A stretch of DNA of 64,000 nucleotides from Verrucomicrobiota bacterium (GTDB lineage: Bacteria; Verrucomicrobiota; Verrucomicrobiia; Limisphaerales; J093): contig VHCO01000009.1 in NCBI GenBank assembly GCA_016871715.1, forward strand, positions 1 to 64,000, given 5' to 3'. A model generated the notes under the pieces. The model worked only from the letters and a program-made list of their open reading frames with translations, was not told where the DNA came from and ran no database searches. Of this stretch, positions 43,778 through 52,626 are shown one piece after another. A program made the position numbers and the translations under genes. Positions within the stretch are counted from its first letter, which is position 1. Every line of letters begins with the position of its first letter.

Positions 43778-46051
43778 ATGACTATGCGCTCTGACACCAT
43801 CAAGCAAGGCGCCGAACGCGCCCCGCACCGCAGCTTGCTGCGGGCCACCGGCTCCATCGAATCGGAGGCGGATTTTGGCAAACCGTTCGTTGCGATCTGC
43901 AACAGTTACACGGACTGCATTCCTGGGCACGCGCACCTCAACGAGGTGGGGCTGCTGGTCAAGCGCCTGGTGCGCGCGGCGGGCGGAGTGCCGTTCATCT
44001 TTAACACCATCGGTGTCGACGACGGGATTGCGATGGGGCATGGCGGGATGAAGTACTCGTTACCGTCGCGGGAGTTGATCGCGGACTGCGTCGAGTCGAT
44101 GGTCCGGGCGCATTGTTTCGACGGGATGATCTGCATTCCGAACTGCGACAAGATCGTGCCGGGGATGTTGATGGCCGCCATGCGGCTGAACGTGCCGACG
44201 GTGTTCGTCAGTGGCGGGCCGATGGCGGCGGGCATTGCCCAGCAGACGACGGCGCACGAGGACCTGGCCGCCCATCTCCAACCCGCGAGCCAAAAATCCG
44301 ATCTGATTACGGTGTTCAAGGGTGTGGCGGAACTCCAGACCGGCAAGATCAGCGCGGCGGACCTCGAGAAGCTCGAGCAGACGGCCTGCCCCACCTGCGG
44401 GTCGTGTTCGGGCATGTTCACGGCCAACTCGATGAACTGCCTCTGCGAAGCCCTCGGCATGGCGCTGCCGGGTAACGGGACGATCTTGGCCGTGTCCAAG
44501 GAGCGGGAGGCCCTCTACGAGCGGGCGGCGCGGACGATTCTGAAGCTCATCGAGCACGACCTGAAGCCGCGGAACATCGCGACGATCGAGGCGTTCGACA
44601 ACGCCTTGATGTTGGACGTGGCCATGGGCGGCTCGACCAACACGATTCTCCACACCCTCGCCATCGCGCGCGAGGCGGGCATCGCGTACGACATCGCGAG
44701 GATTGACGCCATCTCGCGCCGGGTGCCGTGCCTGTGCAAGGTGTCGCCTTCTTCGGATTACCATGTGCAAGACGTGCATCGGGCTGGGGGCATCCACACC
44801 ATTCTGGGCGAGCTCAAGCGCCTGGGCGTGCTGAACATCGGCTGCCGCACGGTCACCGGGCGGACCCTCGGGGAGAATATCGACGAATGGGACGTGCGCT
44901 CGGACGCTTGCACGCCGTGGGCTAAGGCCGCCCGCATTTCGGGCGCATCGGCCCTCGTGCTGGATCCGGCGGACAAGCTCGGGCCCGCGGCGCGCACCGC
45001 GAGTGGCAATCTGGCTCCCAAACCCCTCCTCTTCTTCCCGGCCGACCCGCGGGCGATCACCCTCTGGCGCGCTGCGGCGGCGTGGAATGCCGGCGAGGTC
45101 GAGGCGCAGGCGGCGCTGTATGCGGCGGACGCCGAGTTGCAGGTGGCGCCGGAACGAACCCTCAAGGGTCAAGCCGAGATCCGCGGGGGCCTGGCGGAGC
45201 GCTGGGAGGCCGCCCGCGGGCTGGTGCGCGCGGAGTTGGCCTCACTGAAGGGCACGCCCGTCCTCCTGTTCTGGCAGTACGCCAAAGGCGGCGAGAAGAC
45301 GCGGTCCGGTCTGTTGCGCGTCTCGAGGTACAAAGGCTGGGCGATCGGCCGGGCCTACCTCGAGACTCGCGCCGGCCCGCTCGCCGAGGCGCAGCCAAGC
45401 GGTCTGATGCCTTACGATCCGGCGTTTCGGTTCGAGGCCCAGGACTGCATTCGCACGCCGGAGACCGCCTACAGCCCCGACGGCGGGCTGTCGATTCTCT
45501 ACGGGCAACTGGCGCCCGAAGGCAGTGTGGTGAAGACCGCTGGTATCAGCGACGCGTTCAAGCGCAATTGCGGTCCGGGCTTCGTGTTCGAGGGGCCGTG
45601 TGTGATCTTCGAGAGCCAAGAAGAGGCCTGCGCAGGCATCCTCGGCGGCCAGGTCAAGGGCGGCGACGTGGTGGTGATCCGCAACGAAGGGCCGCGCGGC
45701 GGGCCGGGCATGCAGGAGATGCTCTCGCCCACCAGCTACATCGTTGGCCTGGGCCTGGGCGACAAGTGCGCCCTGATCACCGATGGCCGGTTCAGCGGCG
45801 GCACCGCGGGCGCCTGCATCGGCCATGTCTCCCCGGAAGCGGCTGAGGGAGGACCTATCGGGCTGCTGCGACCCGGGGATCGGATTCGGATCGATTTCCC
45901 GAATCGGAAGATCGACGTGCTAGTGCCCGAGACCGAGATCGCGGCGCGCCGGCAATCCTGGCAACCGGCGCGACGCGAGTTGACGGGTTGGCTGGCGCGC
46001 TACCGGCGCCTAGTCAGCAACGCCAGCCAGGGTGGGATCTTGGCGGGCTAG
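43778..46051 (+). CDS. ilvD: Dihydroxy-acid dehydratase with inserted NTF2/SnoaL-like domain
   Basis: IlvD converts 2,3-dihydroxy-isovalerate and -methylvalerate to the keto acids of valine and isoleucine. The iron-sulfur ligands are present: C47 in YTDCIPGH, C123 in NCDKIVPGM and C210 in [14 protein letters not shown]-terminal motifs are [34 protein letters not shown] and [10 protein letters not shown]. The protein has 757 residues against the usual ~560-620. The excess is residues ~375-545, between [11 protein letters not shown] and [14 protein letters not shown], where other DHADs have a short linker. Residues ~424-530 look NTF2/SnoaL-like ([44 protein letters not shown]). No frameshift is needed. 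Confidence 0.9.
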   Translation: MTMRSDTIKQGAERAPHRSLLRATGSIESEADFGKPFVAICNSYTDCIPGHAHLNEVGLLVKRLVRAAGGVPFIFNTIGVDDGIAMGHGGMKYSLPSRELIADCVESMVRAHCFDGMICIPNCDKIVPGMLMAAMRLNVPTVFVSGGPMAAGIAQQTTAHEDLAAHLQPASQKSDLITVFKGVAELQTGKISAADLEKLEQTACPTCGSCSGMFTANSMNCLCEALGMALPGNGTILAVSKEREALYERAARTILKLIEHDLKPRNIATIEAFDNALMLDVAMGGSTNTILHTLAIAREAGIAYDIARIDAISRRVPCLCKVSPSSDYHVQDVHRAGGIHTILGELKRLGVLNIGCRTVTGRTLGENIDEWDVRSDACTPWAKAARISGASALVLDPADKLGPAARTASGNLAPKPLLFFPADPRAITLWRAAAAWNAGEVEAQAALYAADAELQVAPERTLKGQAEIRGGLAERWEAARGLVRAELASLKGTPVLLFWQYAKGGEKTRSGLLRVSRYKGWAIGRAYLETRAGPLAEAQPSGLMPYDPAFRFEAQDCIRTPETAYSPDGGLSILYGQLAPEGSVVKTAGISDAFKRNCGPGFVFEGPCVIFESQEEACAGILGGQVKGGDVVVIRNEGPRGGPGMQEMLSPTSYIVGLGLGDKCALITDGRFSGGTAGACIGHVSPEAAEGGPIGLLRPGDRIRIDFPNRKIDVLVPETEIAARRQSWQPARRELTGWLARYRRLVSNASQGGILAG

Positions 46052-46054
46052 CCG

Positions 46055-46072
46055 GCGCCGCCTGAACGGCGC
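46055..46072. terminator. Possible bidirectional hairpin between ilvD and the nitroreductase gene
   Basis: GCGCCG-CCTGAA-CGGCGC is a 6-bp stem with a 6-nt loop in the 21-bp gap between convergent genes. No T-run follows on either strand, so the terminator call is weak. Confidence 0.3.
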
Positions 46073-46639
46073 TCAAGCTGGGCCGACGCTGGCGAGGCCC
46101 GCAGAGCCACCCCAACCCTCGTGGTGCACGTAGGCGGCGTTGAACCGCGAGCGCGGTTCTTTCTGTTCACCGGGGCAACCCAGGGCGATGGCGGACACCG
46201 GCACGACCGTGCTGGGCAAGGCCAGGAGTTGGCGCACTTTTTGGATGCGTTCTTCGCGCGGGTGGATGCCCAGCCAACACGCCCCCAGTCCCGCCACGTG
46301 CGCGGCGAGCAGGAAATTCTCGATGGCCGCCGAGCAATCCTGCAACAGATAACTCAACTGCCGATCGTGTGCCACTTCGAGGTCGCCGCACACCACGACC
46401 CCCACGGCCGCCGTCGCCACCATCGCTCCGTTGGGCAGCGCGGCGGCGAGGGCGGCCAAGGTGGCGCGCCGGCGGATCAGGACGAAGCGCCAGGGATCCT
46501 TGGCTACGGCCGAGGGCGCCGCCATGGCCGCCTCGAGCAGCAAGTGAAGGATCTGGTCGCTGACCGGGCCTGGCGCGAACACGCGCACGCTGCGCCGGCC
46601 AAACAGGAAGCCCAAACGGGAGCGAAGCTCTGCGGTCAT
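46073..46639 (-). CDS. Nitroreductase-family FMN-dependent oxidoreductase
   Basis: This 188-residue protein has the nitroreductase pattern: RRSVRVFAPGPVSDQIL at the start, AAMAAPSAVAKDPWRFVLI for FMN phosphate binding, and LLAAHVAGLGACWLGIHPRE near the C-terminus. Such homodimers use NAD(P)H to reduce nitro groups, quinones or flavins. The natural substrate is unknown. It is convergent with ilvD, 21 bp away, and is downstream of the GH16 gene by 16 bp, which suggests co-transcription with that gene. Confidence 0.87.
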   Translation of the reverse strand: MTAELRSRLGFLFGRRSVRVFAPGPVSDQILHLLLEAAMAAPSAVAKDPWRFVLIRRRATLAALAAALPNGAMVATAAVGVVVCGDLEVAHDRQLSYLLQDCSAAIENFLLAAHVAGLGACWLGIHPREERIQKVRQLLALPSTVVPVSAIALGCPGEQKEPRSRFNAAYVHHEGWGGSAGLASVGPA

Positions 46640-46655
46640 GCCATTACCTTTGGTT

Positions 46656-47438
46656 TCAGCGCACCGCCTGGTACACCCGCACGTAATCCACCTCGAAATA
46701 ATCCGGCAGGACGGCCTGCCGAATGTCGCCCGCCCACTCCCCGATTTCCTCGGTGAGTTTGATGTACTCAGGCACTTGAGAGACCCCGCCGGCAGTCGTC
46801 CGCCAGGTTTCCTTGCCGTCTACGTAGAAGACGTATTCGGTCGGTGTCCAGAGCAGGCTGAAGGTGTGCCACCCCTCCATCACGCCCGCCACGGTAAAGC
46901 GGATGCCGGCGGACTTGTGCTCCTGGCCATACCCGTCCCAGTGCAGGTTCGAGGTCAACTGCCCATCGCGCCAGGGGACTTCGACGATGTCGATCTCCGT
47001 CCCATCGCGCCCCTCTTGCCCGACCGAACTGACGCCTGGGGTCATGAGCCAAAAGGCGGGCCAGTGCCCGGGTTGCTTGGGCAACTTGCACCGGGCCACG
47101 TAGTAGCCAAAGGCGCGCTCGAATTTGCCTTGCGTGTTGACGGCGCCGCAGGTGAACCGTTCGCCATCCCGGCGCGTGCGCAGCACGAGGCGTCCCTGGC
47201 CGTCCAGGTAAGCGTCTTCCTTGATCCAATAGCCGTCGCGACGTTTGCTGTCGCCGAGCCGGTTCCACTTGGTTTCATCCAACTGGTTACCCTCGAATTC
47301 GTCGTGCCAAGCCAGTTGCCAACGTTGGCCTTCGGGCGCTGGCGGCAGGTAATCCGTGCTGCGATCGAGGTCGGCCGCGGCCGCCGTGGCCAGCCAACCT
47401 AGCGCGAGGGTCGTGTAGATCGAAATTGCCTTCTTCAT
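46656..47438 (-). CDS. Secreted GH16-family glycoside hydrolase
   Basis: This 260-residue enzyme has a signal peptide (MKKAISIYTTLALGWLATAA). The catalytic motif EIDIVE (ExDxxE form, nucleophile and acid/base Glu) lies in the middle, with LAWHDEFEGNQLDETKWN at the mature start and DYVRVYQ at the end, all typical of GH16. The family cleaves beta-1,3/1,4-glucans, agar-type galactans, laminarin or similar beta-linked polymers; the subfamily cannot be read by eye. It would act in the periplasm or outside the cell. Confidence 0.93.
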   Translation of the reverse strand: MKKAISIYTTLALGWLATAAAADLDRSTDYLPPAPEGQRWQLAWHDEFEGNQLDETKWNRLGDSKRRDGYWIKEDAYLDGQGRLVLRTRRDGERFTCGAVNTQGKFERAFGYYVARCKLPKQPGHWPAFWLMTPGVSSVGQEGRDGTEIDIVEVPWRDGQLTSNLHWDGYGQEHKSAGIRFTVAGVMEGWHTFSLLWTPTEYVFYVDGKETWRTTAGGVSQVPEYIKLTEEIGEWAGDIRQAVLPDYFEVDYVRVYQAVR

Positions 47439-47799
47439 GTCGGTTCGGTTTCAGGTTCGGCAGCCTCGGCTCGGTCCGCACCCGCGTCTTGCCCCCAGCG
47501 GCCTCGGTCCGTCTGCCGGCTTCATTCATGGCCGGTTCCCGCTCGGGTTTCAAGCAGACTTGCGCGCCTCGCACGCCGTGGCGGGTCGGCGGTGGCGCCG
47601 CCGGCGCGCCCCGGTGTCGGGCGATGGCCCAGCAGGCGCGACTAAGGGCGCGACTGAGGGTTTGCGCTGCTGGCGCGGCGCTCCTAGAGTCGCGCGCAAC
47701 GTAAACCGTCAGGCGGCGGCGGTCCCGGCCGGAGTCCGAGGCGCAGCGGCCGTCGCCCGCGGAGAAGCAGGCCGCCGATGACGGCGATCGGGTCGAGTT
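47439..47799. other. Intergenic region between divergent genes, no gene seen
   Basis: These 361 bp lie between the minus-strand GH16 gene and the plus-strand CPBP protease gene. They are GC-rich, with short open frames on both strands whose translations are Arg/Ala/Gly-rich and show no domain. No repeat element was found. Confidence 0.5.
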
Positions 47800-48381
47800 G
47801 TGAGGACGAACGCGCTTTTTCTTTGGGGCTGCCTCTTTGAGTTGGGCCTGTTGGGTTTGGCGATGGCTCTGGCGGAGCTTCTAGACCAGCCGCTCTGGCC
47901 GCAAGTGGAGCTGAGCTTGGGCGCTGCCGGTTGGGGTGGGTTCGCCGCAGTCCCGTTGGTGCTGCTGTTCTTGTGGTCGCTGACCGTGGCGTGGGGGCCG
48001 GTGGTTGCGCTTCGGACCTTGCTGGAACGGTGGATCTTGCCGGCGTTCCGGCCGTTGCGCTGGTGGCAACTGGGGCTGATCGCCTTAGCGGCGGGCGTTG
48101 GGGAGGAGGCGCTGTTTCGGGGCGTGATCCAGCGGGCCCTCGAGCGGACGGCCGACCCCACCGCGGCGTTGGTGGGTGCGAGTGTGTTGTTCGGCCTAGC
48201 CCACATGATCACGCTGGGGTACGCCGTGTTCGCGGCGGTGTTCGGGTGCTACCTCGGGCTGCTCCTGTTGTGGGGCGACAACTTGCTGGTTCCCATGCTC
48301 TGCCATGCCGTTTACGACTTCGCGGTGCTGACCTATCTGCTCAAGGTGCGGCGGCCGATTGACCCTGCGGCGCCGCCCTAA
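47800..48381 (+). CDS. CPBP-family intramembrane metalloprotease
   Basis: The 193-residue product is very hydrophobic with five to six predicted membrane helices (LFLWGCLFELGLLGLAMALA; VPLVLLFLWSLTVAWG). The Abi/CAAX-protease motifs are all present: motif 1 EEALFRG, motif 2 FGLAHM, and motif 3 CHAVYDF. These carry the Glu and His residues needed for activity. Eukaryotic relatives process prenylated proteins; bacterial ones include proteins tied to bacteriocin self-immunity and stress. The start is GTG 47800, just after an in-frame TGA at 47779. The target is unknown. Confidence 0.9.
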   Translation: MRTNALFLWGCLFELGLLGLAMALAELLDQPLWPQVELSLGAAGWGGFAAVPLVLLFLWSLTVAWGPVVALRTLLERWILPAFRPLRWWQLGLIALAAGVGEEALFRGVIQRALERTADPTAALVGASVLFGLAHMITLGYAVFAAVFGCYLGLLLLWGDNLLVPMLCHAVYDFAVLTYLLKVRRPIDPAAPP

Positions 48382-48471
48382 GAAGCGCGCCTTTGGGACA
48401 CGGGCGTCACGGTCATGCCCGGACAGTTTCCGCGCTTGGCGAGCGCGGTTCCATCCGGTACAAGTCTCCGC

Positions 48472-50718
48472 ATGACCTTGCCTGCGACCACGTTCAAGAC
48501 TTCCTCGCACTCGACTGCCCTCGGGCTCTGCGTGCTGCTGGCGGTGGCGGGTGCCACCGCGCTTCGCTTGTCCGCTGCCGGCCCGCGGGCGTTGCCTCTG
48601 GGCCAATTGCCCAACGACACACGGCTGCAACCGCTCAAGGACCTGGACGGTTACTTCCCGTTCCGGCCGCCGGCATCGGCGGCGGACTGGGAGCGGCGCG
48701 CGGAACGGGTGCGCCGGCAGATGGCGGTCGCCTTGGGTTTGTGGCCCATGCCCAGTCGGCTCCCGCTCCAACCGGTCATCCACGGTCGAATCGAGCGAGA
48801 CGGTTACACGGTCGAGAAAGTCTACTTCGAGAGCCTCCCGGGTTTCTACGTGACCGGCAGCTTGTACCGTCCGGCCGAGCCGGGCAGTGGGCCGCGGCCG
48901 GGCGTGCTCTGTCCGCACGGACACTGGTCGAATGGGCGTTTCCACGATGCCGGCGTCGAGGCGGTGCGGCGCGAGATCGTCGAGGGAGCGGAGCGTTTCG
49001 AGGAAGGGGGCCGCAGTCCGCTCCAGGCGCGTTGCGTGCAGTTGGCGCGGATGGGCTGCGTGGTGTTTCACTACGATATGCTGGGTTACGCAGACAGCGG
49101 GCAGATTCCTTCAGCGATTGCCCACGGGTTCGCCAAGCAACGCCCCGAGATGAACCAGGCCGAGGACTGGGGTTTGTTCAGCCCGCAGGCCGAGGCGCAC
49201 TATCAGAGTGTCATGGGGTTGCAGACCTGGAACTCGCTGCGCGCCCTGGATTTTCTGCTCGAGCTGCCCGGGGTGGACCCGAAGCGCATCGCCGTCACGG
49301 GCGCCAGCGGAGGCGGGACGCAGACCTTCGTCTTGTGCGCCTTAGATCCGCGGCCGGCCCTGGCGTTTCCGGCGGTGATGGTCTCGACGGCGATGCAGGG
49401 TGGGTGCACGTGCGAGAACGCCTGCGGGTTGCGGGTGGACACGGGCAACGTCGAGTTTGCGGCGTTGTTTGCGCCCAAGCCGCAGGGCCTGACATCAGCC
49501 AACGACTGGACCAAGGAGATGGCGACCCAGGGGTACCCTGAACTTCAGGCCTTGTACGCGTTGGTTGGGTCGCGGGACCGGGTGATGCTCAAGCGTGGCG
49601 AACATTTCGGGCACAACTACAACTACGTCAGCCGCGCCGCCATGTACGCTTGGGTCAACCGCCAGTTCCAGCTCGGGCTCAAGGAACCGATCGTCGAGGC
49701 GGATTACCGGCGGCTGTCGCAGGCCGAACTGTCGGTCTGGGACGACCAGCATCCGCGGCCGCCAGGCGGGCCCGAATTCGAGCGCAAGTTGCTGAGTTGG
49801 TGGACCGCGGATAGCGCGCGGCACCTGGCGGAGGCGCAGGCGGCGCGGGCGTCTTTCGAGCGGGTGTATGGGGGCGGTATCGACATCGTGCTAGGCCGCA
49901 ACCTGGCCGAGGTGGGCGAGGTGACCTGGGATGAGCGCCACCAGGACGATCTCGGAACCTTCCAAATGAAGGTTGGGCTGGTGCGCAACACCGGGCGTGG
50001 CGAGGAGGTCCCTGTGGTGGTCCTCGAACCTCGCTCGGGCCGCGGCGAAACGGCGATCTGGCTCGACCCGGCGGGGAAGGCGGGTTTGTTTGCGGCGGCT
50101 GGCGAGTCGGCTGGTGGGGTGAAGCCCGAGGTGCGGCGTTTGATCGAGGCGGGGTGGACGGTGGTGGGTGTCGACTTGCTTTTTCAGGGCGAGTTCCTAG
50201 CGGAAGGTGAAGCGGTGACGCAGACCCGGCGGGTGAAGAATCCGCGGGAGGCCGCCGCGTACACGTTCGGTTACAACCACAGTCTGTTTGCGCAGCGCGT
50301 CCATGATGTTTTGGCGGTGATTCAGCACGTGCGGACGCGGGCGGTCCAGGCACCGAAGGTGAGCCTGGTGGGGCTGGGCGGTGCGGGCCCCTGGGCGGCG
50401 GCCGCATGCGCCCAAGCGCGCGGCGCCATCGAGCGCGCGGTGATCGACACGGCGGGATTCCGCTTCGGGCGCGTGCGCGAGTTGCAGTCGCCAGACTTTC
50501 TGCCGGGCGGAGCTAAGTATGGGGATCTGCCCGGGATGATCGCGGTGGGGTTGCCGCGCCGCTTGGCCCTGGCTGGCGAGGGCGACCAGGTCCCGCGGTT
50601 GATTGGGCGGGCGGCGGAGCTCAGCCCGGAACCGTGCGCGGTGAAACTGTTGGGTGAGACGGGCACCGCGTTGGTCGCGGCTGCAGTGAACTGGCTGGTG
50701 GGCGATCCGGTGCCCTGA
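48472..50718 (+). CDS. Secreted tandem alpha/beta-hydrolase (acetyl xylan esterase-like)
   Basis: The 748-residue protein begins with a signal peptide (ALGLCVLLAVAGATA). The first hydrolase domain (residues ~100-430) has VLCPHGHW as oxyanion loop, nucleophile Ser in GASGGGTQT, Asp in VGSRDRV and His in EHFGHNYN, giving a full triad of the acetyl xylan esterase-like type. The second half (residues ~470-745) has the same alpha/beta shape (GWTVVGVDLLFQGEF; SLVGLGGAGPWAAAACA), but the nucleophile position reads GLGGAG with no Ser, so it is probably inactive. Substrate likely an acylated sugar polymer. ATG 48472 gives the best signal peptide. Confidence 0.85.
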   Translation: MTLPATTFKTSSHSTALGLCVLLAVAGATALRLSAAGPRALPLGQLPNDTRLQPLKDLDGYFPFRPPASAADWERRAERVRRQMAVALGLWPMPSRLPLQPVIHGRIERDGYTVEKVYFESLPGFYVTGSLYRPAEPGSGPRPGVLCPHGHWSNGRFHDAGVEAVRREIVEGAERFEEGGRSPLQARCVQLARMGCVVFHYDMLGYADSGQIPSAIAHGFAKQRPEMNQAEDWGLFSPQAEAHYQSVMGLQTWNSLRALDFLLELPGVDPKRIAVTGASGGGTQTFVLCALDPRPALAFPAVMVSTAMQGGCTCENACGLRVDTGNVEFAALFAPKPQGLTSANDWTKEMATQGYPELQALYALVGSRDRVMLKRGEHFGHNYNYVSRAAMYAWVNRQFQLGLKEPIVEADYRRLSQAELSVWDDQHPRPPGGPEFERKLLSWWTADSARHLAEAQAARASFERVYGGGIDIVLGRNLAEVGEVTWDERHQDDLGTFQMKVGLVRNTGRGEEVPVVVLEPRSGRGETAIWLDPAGKAGLFAAAGESAGGVKPEVRRLIEAGWTVVGVDLLFQGEFLAEGEAVTQTRRVKNPREAAAYTFGYNHSLFAQRVHDVLAVIQHVRTRAVQAPKVSLVGLGGAGPWAAAACAQARGAIERAVIDTAGFRFGRVRELQSPDFLPGGAKYGDLPGMIAVGLPRRLALAGEGDQVPRLIGRAAELSPEPCAVKLLGETGTALVAAAVNWLVGDPVP

Positions 50719-50778
50719 GCGGACGGGTCCCATGCGAAAGCGCTTGCCCTGGGTTGGTGGCGGCGTAGGTTCGCGCTC

Positions 50779-51519
50779 ATGGGCAAAGCTTGGTATGGAC
50801 TGGCAGCGGCGGCCCTGACTCTGGTCGGCTGCGATACCCGTTCCTCACTACGTTCCGCCATGGCCTCCGGCATGGATTACGACGCCGCCCGCAAGCGCAT
50901 GGTCGAGCGGCAACTGAAGGGCTTCGGCCGCGACATCCGCAACCCCCGCGTCCTCGAGGCTATGGGTCAAGTGCCGCGGCACGAGTTCGTCCCCGAAACG
51001 GACCGGGCGGATGCGTACGAGGATTATCCGCTCCCGATCGGGTACGGCCAGACCATCTCGCAGCCGTACATCGTGGCCTACATGACCGAGCGACTGGAGC
51101 CGCGGCCGACCGATAAGGTGCTCGAGGTGGGGGCTGGCTCGGGTTACCAAGCCGCGGTGCTCGCCCGGCTTGTGGCCGAGGTGTACACGATCGAGATCGT
51201 CGAACCCCTAGCCCAGCGCGCGGCCGCCGACCTCAAACGGCTCGGGTTCGACAACGTCAAGGTGCGTGCCGGCGACGGGTACCAGGGTTGGCCGGAAGCG
51301 GCGCCCTTCGACGCGGTGATTGTGACCTGCGCCCCGGATCACATCCCGCAACCTTTGGTGGACCAACTCAAGGATGGGGGGCGGATGATCATTCCAGTGG
51401 GGACCTTCGGCGACCAAGACCTCTATTTGCTCGAGAAGCGCGGCGGCGAGGTCCGGCGCAAGGCTGTCCTCGCGGTCCGGTTCGTCCCCATGACCGGCCG
51501 GGCCGAGGAACGCCGGTAG
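50779..51519 (+). CDS. pcm: Protein-L-isoaspartate O-methyltransferase, lipoprotein form
   Basis: The 246-residue product matches PCMT, which methylates isoaspartyl residues in damaged proteins using SAM. Motifs: VPRHEFVP, PIGYGQTISQP, VLEVGAGSGYQAAVLA for SAM binding, VYTIEIVEPLAQRA and FDAVIVTCAP. The N-terminus is unusual: MGKAWYGLAAAALTLVGC fits a lipoprotein signal, so the enzyme would be anchored outside the cytoplasm, where SAM is not expected. The alternative is an internal start near residue 28 or 32 (ATG), giving a normal cytosolic enzyme. It follows the tandem esterase gene by 60 bp. Confidence 0.88.
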   Translation: MGKAWYGLAAAALTLVGCDTRSSLRSAMASGMDYDAARKRMVERQLKGFGRDIRNPRVLEAMGQVPRHEFVPETDRADAYEDYPLPIGYGQTISQPYIVAYMTERLEPRPTDKVLEVGAGSGYQAAVLARLVAEVYTIEIVEPLAQRAAADLKRLGFDNVKVRAGDGYQGWPEAAPFDAVIVTCAPDHIPQPLVDQLKDGGRMIIPVGTFGDQDLYLLEKRGGEVRRKAVLAVRFVPMTGRAEERR

Positions 51520-51527
51520 CCGCGCGC

Positions 51528-52325
51528 TCAAGGAGCAGGTGCGCCGGGGGCCAGACCGGCCGAGTCGCAGTCCAGGAAGAGTGTGCAGTGGGCTTGGCGC
51601 CGGAGGATCGACGCGGGACAAGCCGTCGCCACCGGGCCGTAGAGTGTGTCGCGGACGGCCTGGGCCTTGCGTTGCTCCGGCACGATACAAAACATCCTGC
51701 GCGCGCTGCAGAGGGCGGGGATGGTCAGTGAGTAGGCGTACTGCGGCACGGCGGCGAGGGTGGGGAAGCACCCTTCACCGACTTGTTGGCGGCGGCAGGC
51801 TTCGTCCAGTTGAACCAACTTGACCGTGCGGGGATCCGCGAAGTCGGCCACCGGCGGGTCGTTGAAGGCGAGGTGGCCGTTTTCGCCAATGCCGAGGCAG
51901 CAGATCTCGATCGGTTGTGCCGTCAAGAGGCGCGTGTAGCGGTCGCACTCCGTGAGCGGTTCGGCGGCGTCGCCCGCCAGGTAATGGAACCTCTGCGGGC
52001 GGACGTGGGCCTCGACGTGTTCTCGCAGAAACCGCCGGAAGCTCGCCCGATGATCCGCCGTAATCCCCAGGTACTCGTCCATGTGAAAGAGCGTCAGGCG
52101 CGACCAATCGAGGTTGGGTTGGCGCACCAGCGCGGCGAGGAACTGAACCTGCGAGGTCGCCGAGGCTAGAATGGCTGCGGCTCGAGGTTGCCGGGCGAGC
52201 GCCTCCCTGAGGCGGTCGCCCACGAGGCGCGCGGCGTCTGTAGCCAGGTCCGGTTGCGAGGCGTAGACGCGGACGTCGAGGGCATCGACAGTGAAGGTGC
52301 GGGCGGGTGCGGCGGCGGTCTTCAT
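51528..52325 (-). CDS. nagB: Glucosamine-6-phosphate deaminase/isomerase-like protein
   Basis: This 265-residue protein fits NagB, which converts glucosamine-6-phosphate to fructose-6-phosphate and ammonia. Seen: LTLFHMDEYLGI with catalytic Asp, and CCLGIGENGHLAFNDPP with the active-site Glu/His. Both are in the standard order. The early phosphate loop reads ILASATSQVQFL rather than the usual ALPTGxTP, so substrate binding may differ, and 6-phosphogluconolactonase-like paralogues cannot be excluded. It is convergent with pcm, with only 8 bp between stops. ATG 52325 gives the normal N-terminus. Confidence 0.85.
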   Translation of the reverse strand: MKTAAAPARTFTVDALDVRVYASQPDLATDAARLVGDRLREALARQPRAAAILASATSQVQFLAALVRQPNLDWSRLTLFHMDEYLGITADHRASFRRFLREHVEAHVRPQRFHYLAGDAAEPLTECDRYTRLLTAQPIEICCLGIGENGHLAFNDPPVADFADPRTVKLVQLDEACRRQQVGEGCFPTLAAVPQYAYSLTIPALCSARRMFCIVPEQRKAQAVRDTLYGPVATACPASILRRQAHCTLFLDCDSAGLAPGAPAP

Positions 52326-52626
52326 CGGTTGACGCCCGAGCCTGAACGGTTTCAGCCGCAAATCGCCAGCACAAAAGCCTCAGGGGTCAGGCGCCACCGT
52401 CTCCGAGTCTCCGAGTCCTCAGCGAGCTTGAGGTTGGCCAGTGCGGGTGAAACCTGGCAGGTTCCTTGTGGGGCGCCGGTGCTCAGACCCGCCTGGCGGA
52501 CGTGACCGTCCGCGCTCCCATTGGCTGAGGATGAAGACGAAGGCACTGCGCCGATCGAGTTCTTCGAGCTGGCACGCCGGCAGGCGATCAACCTGGCCGG
52601 CCCGGAGCTGGGCATGGTTCACGCCC
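52326..52626. other. Intergenic region, no gene seen
   Basis: This 301-bp gap lies between nagB (minus) and the end of the IN-repeat gene (minus). It should contain the nagB promoter. No repeat element, hairpin with T-run or operator palindrome was recognised. Confidence 0.45.
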
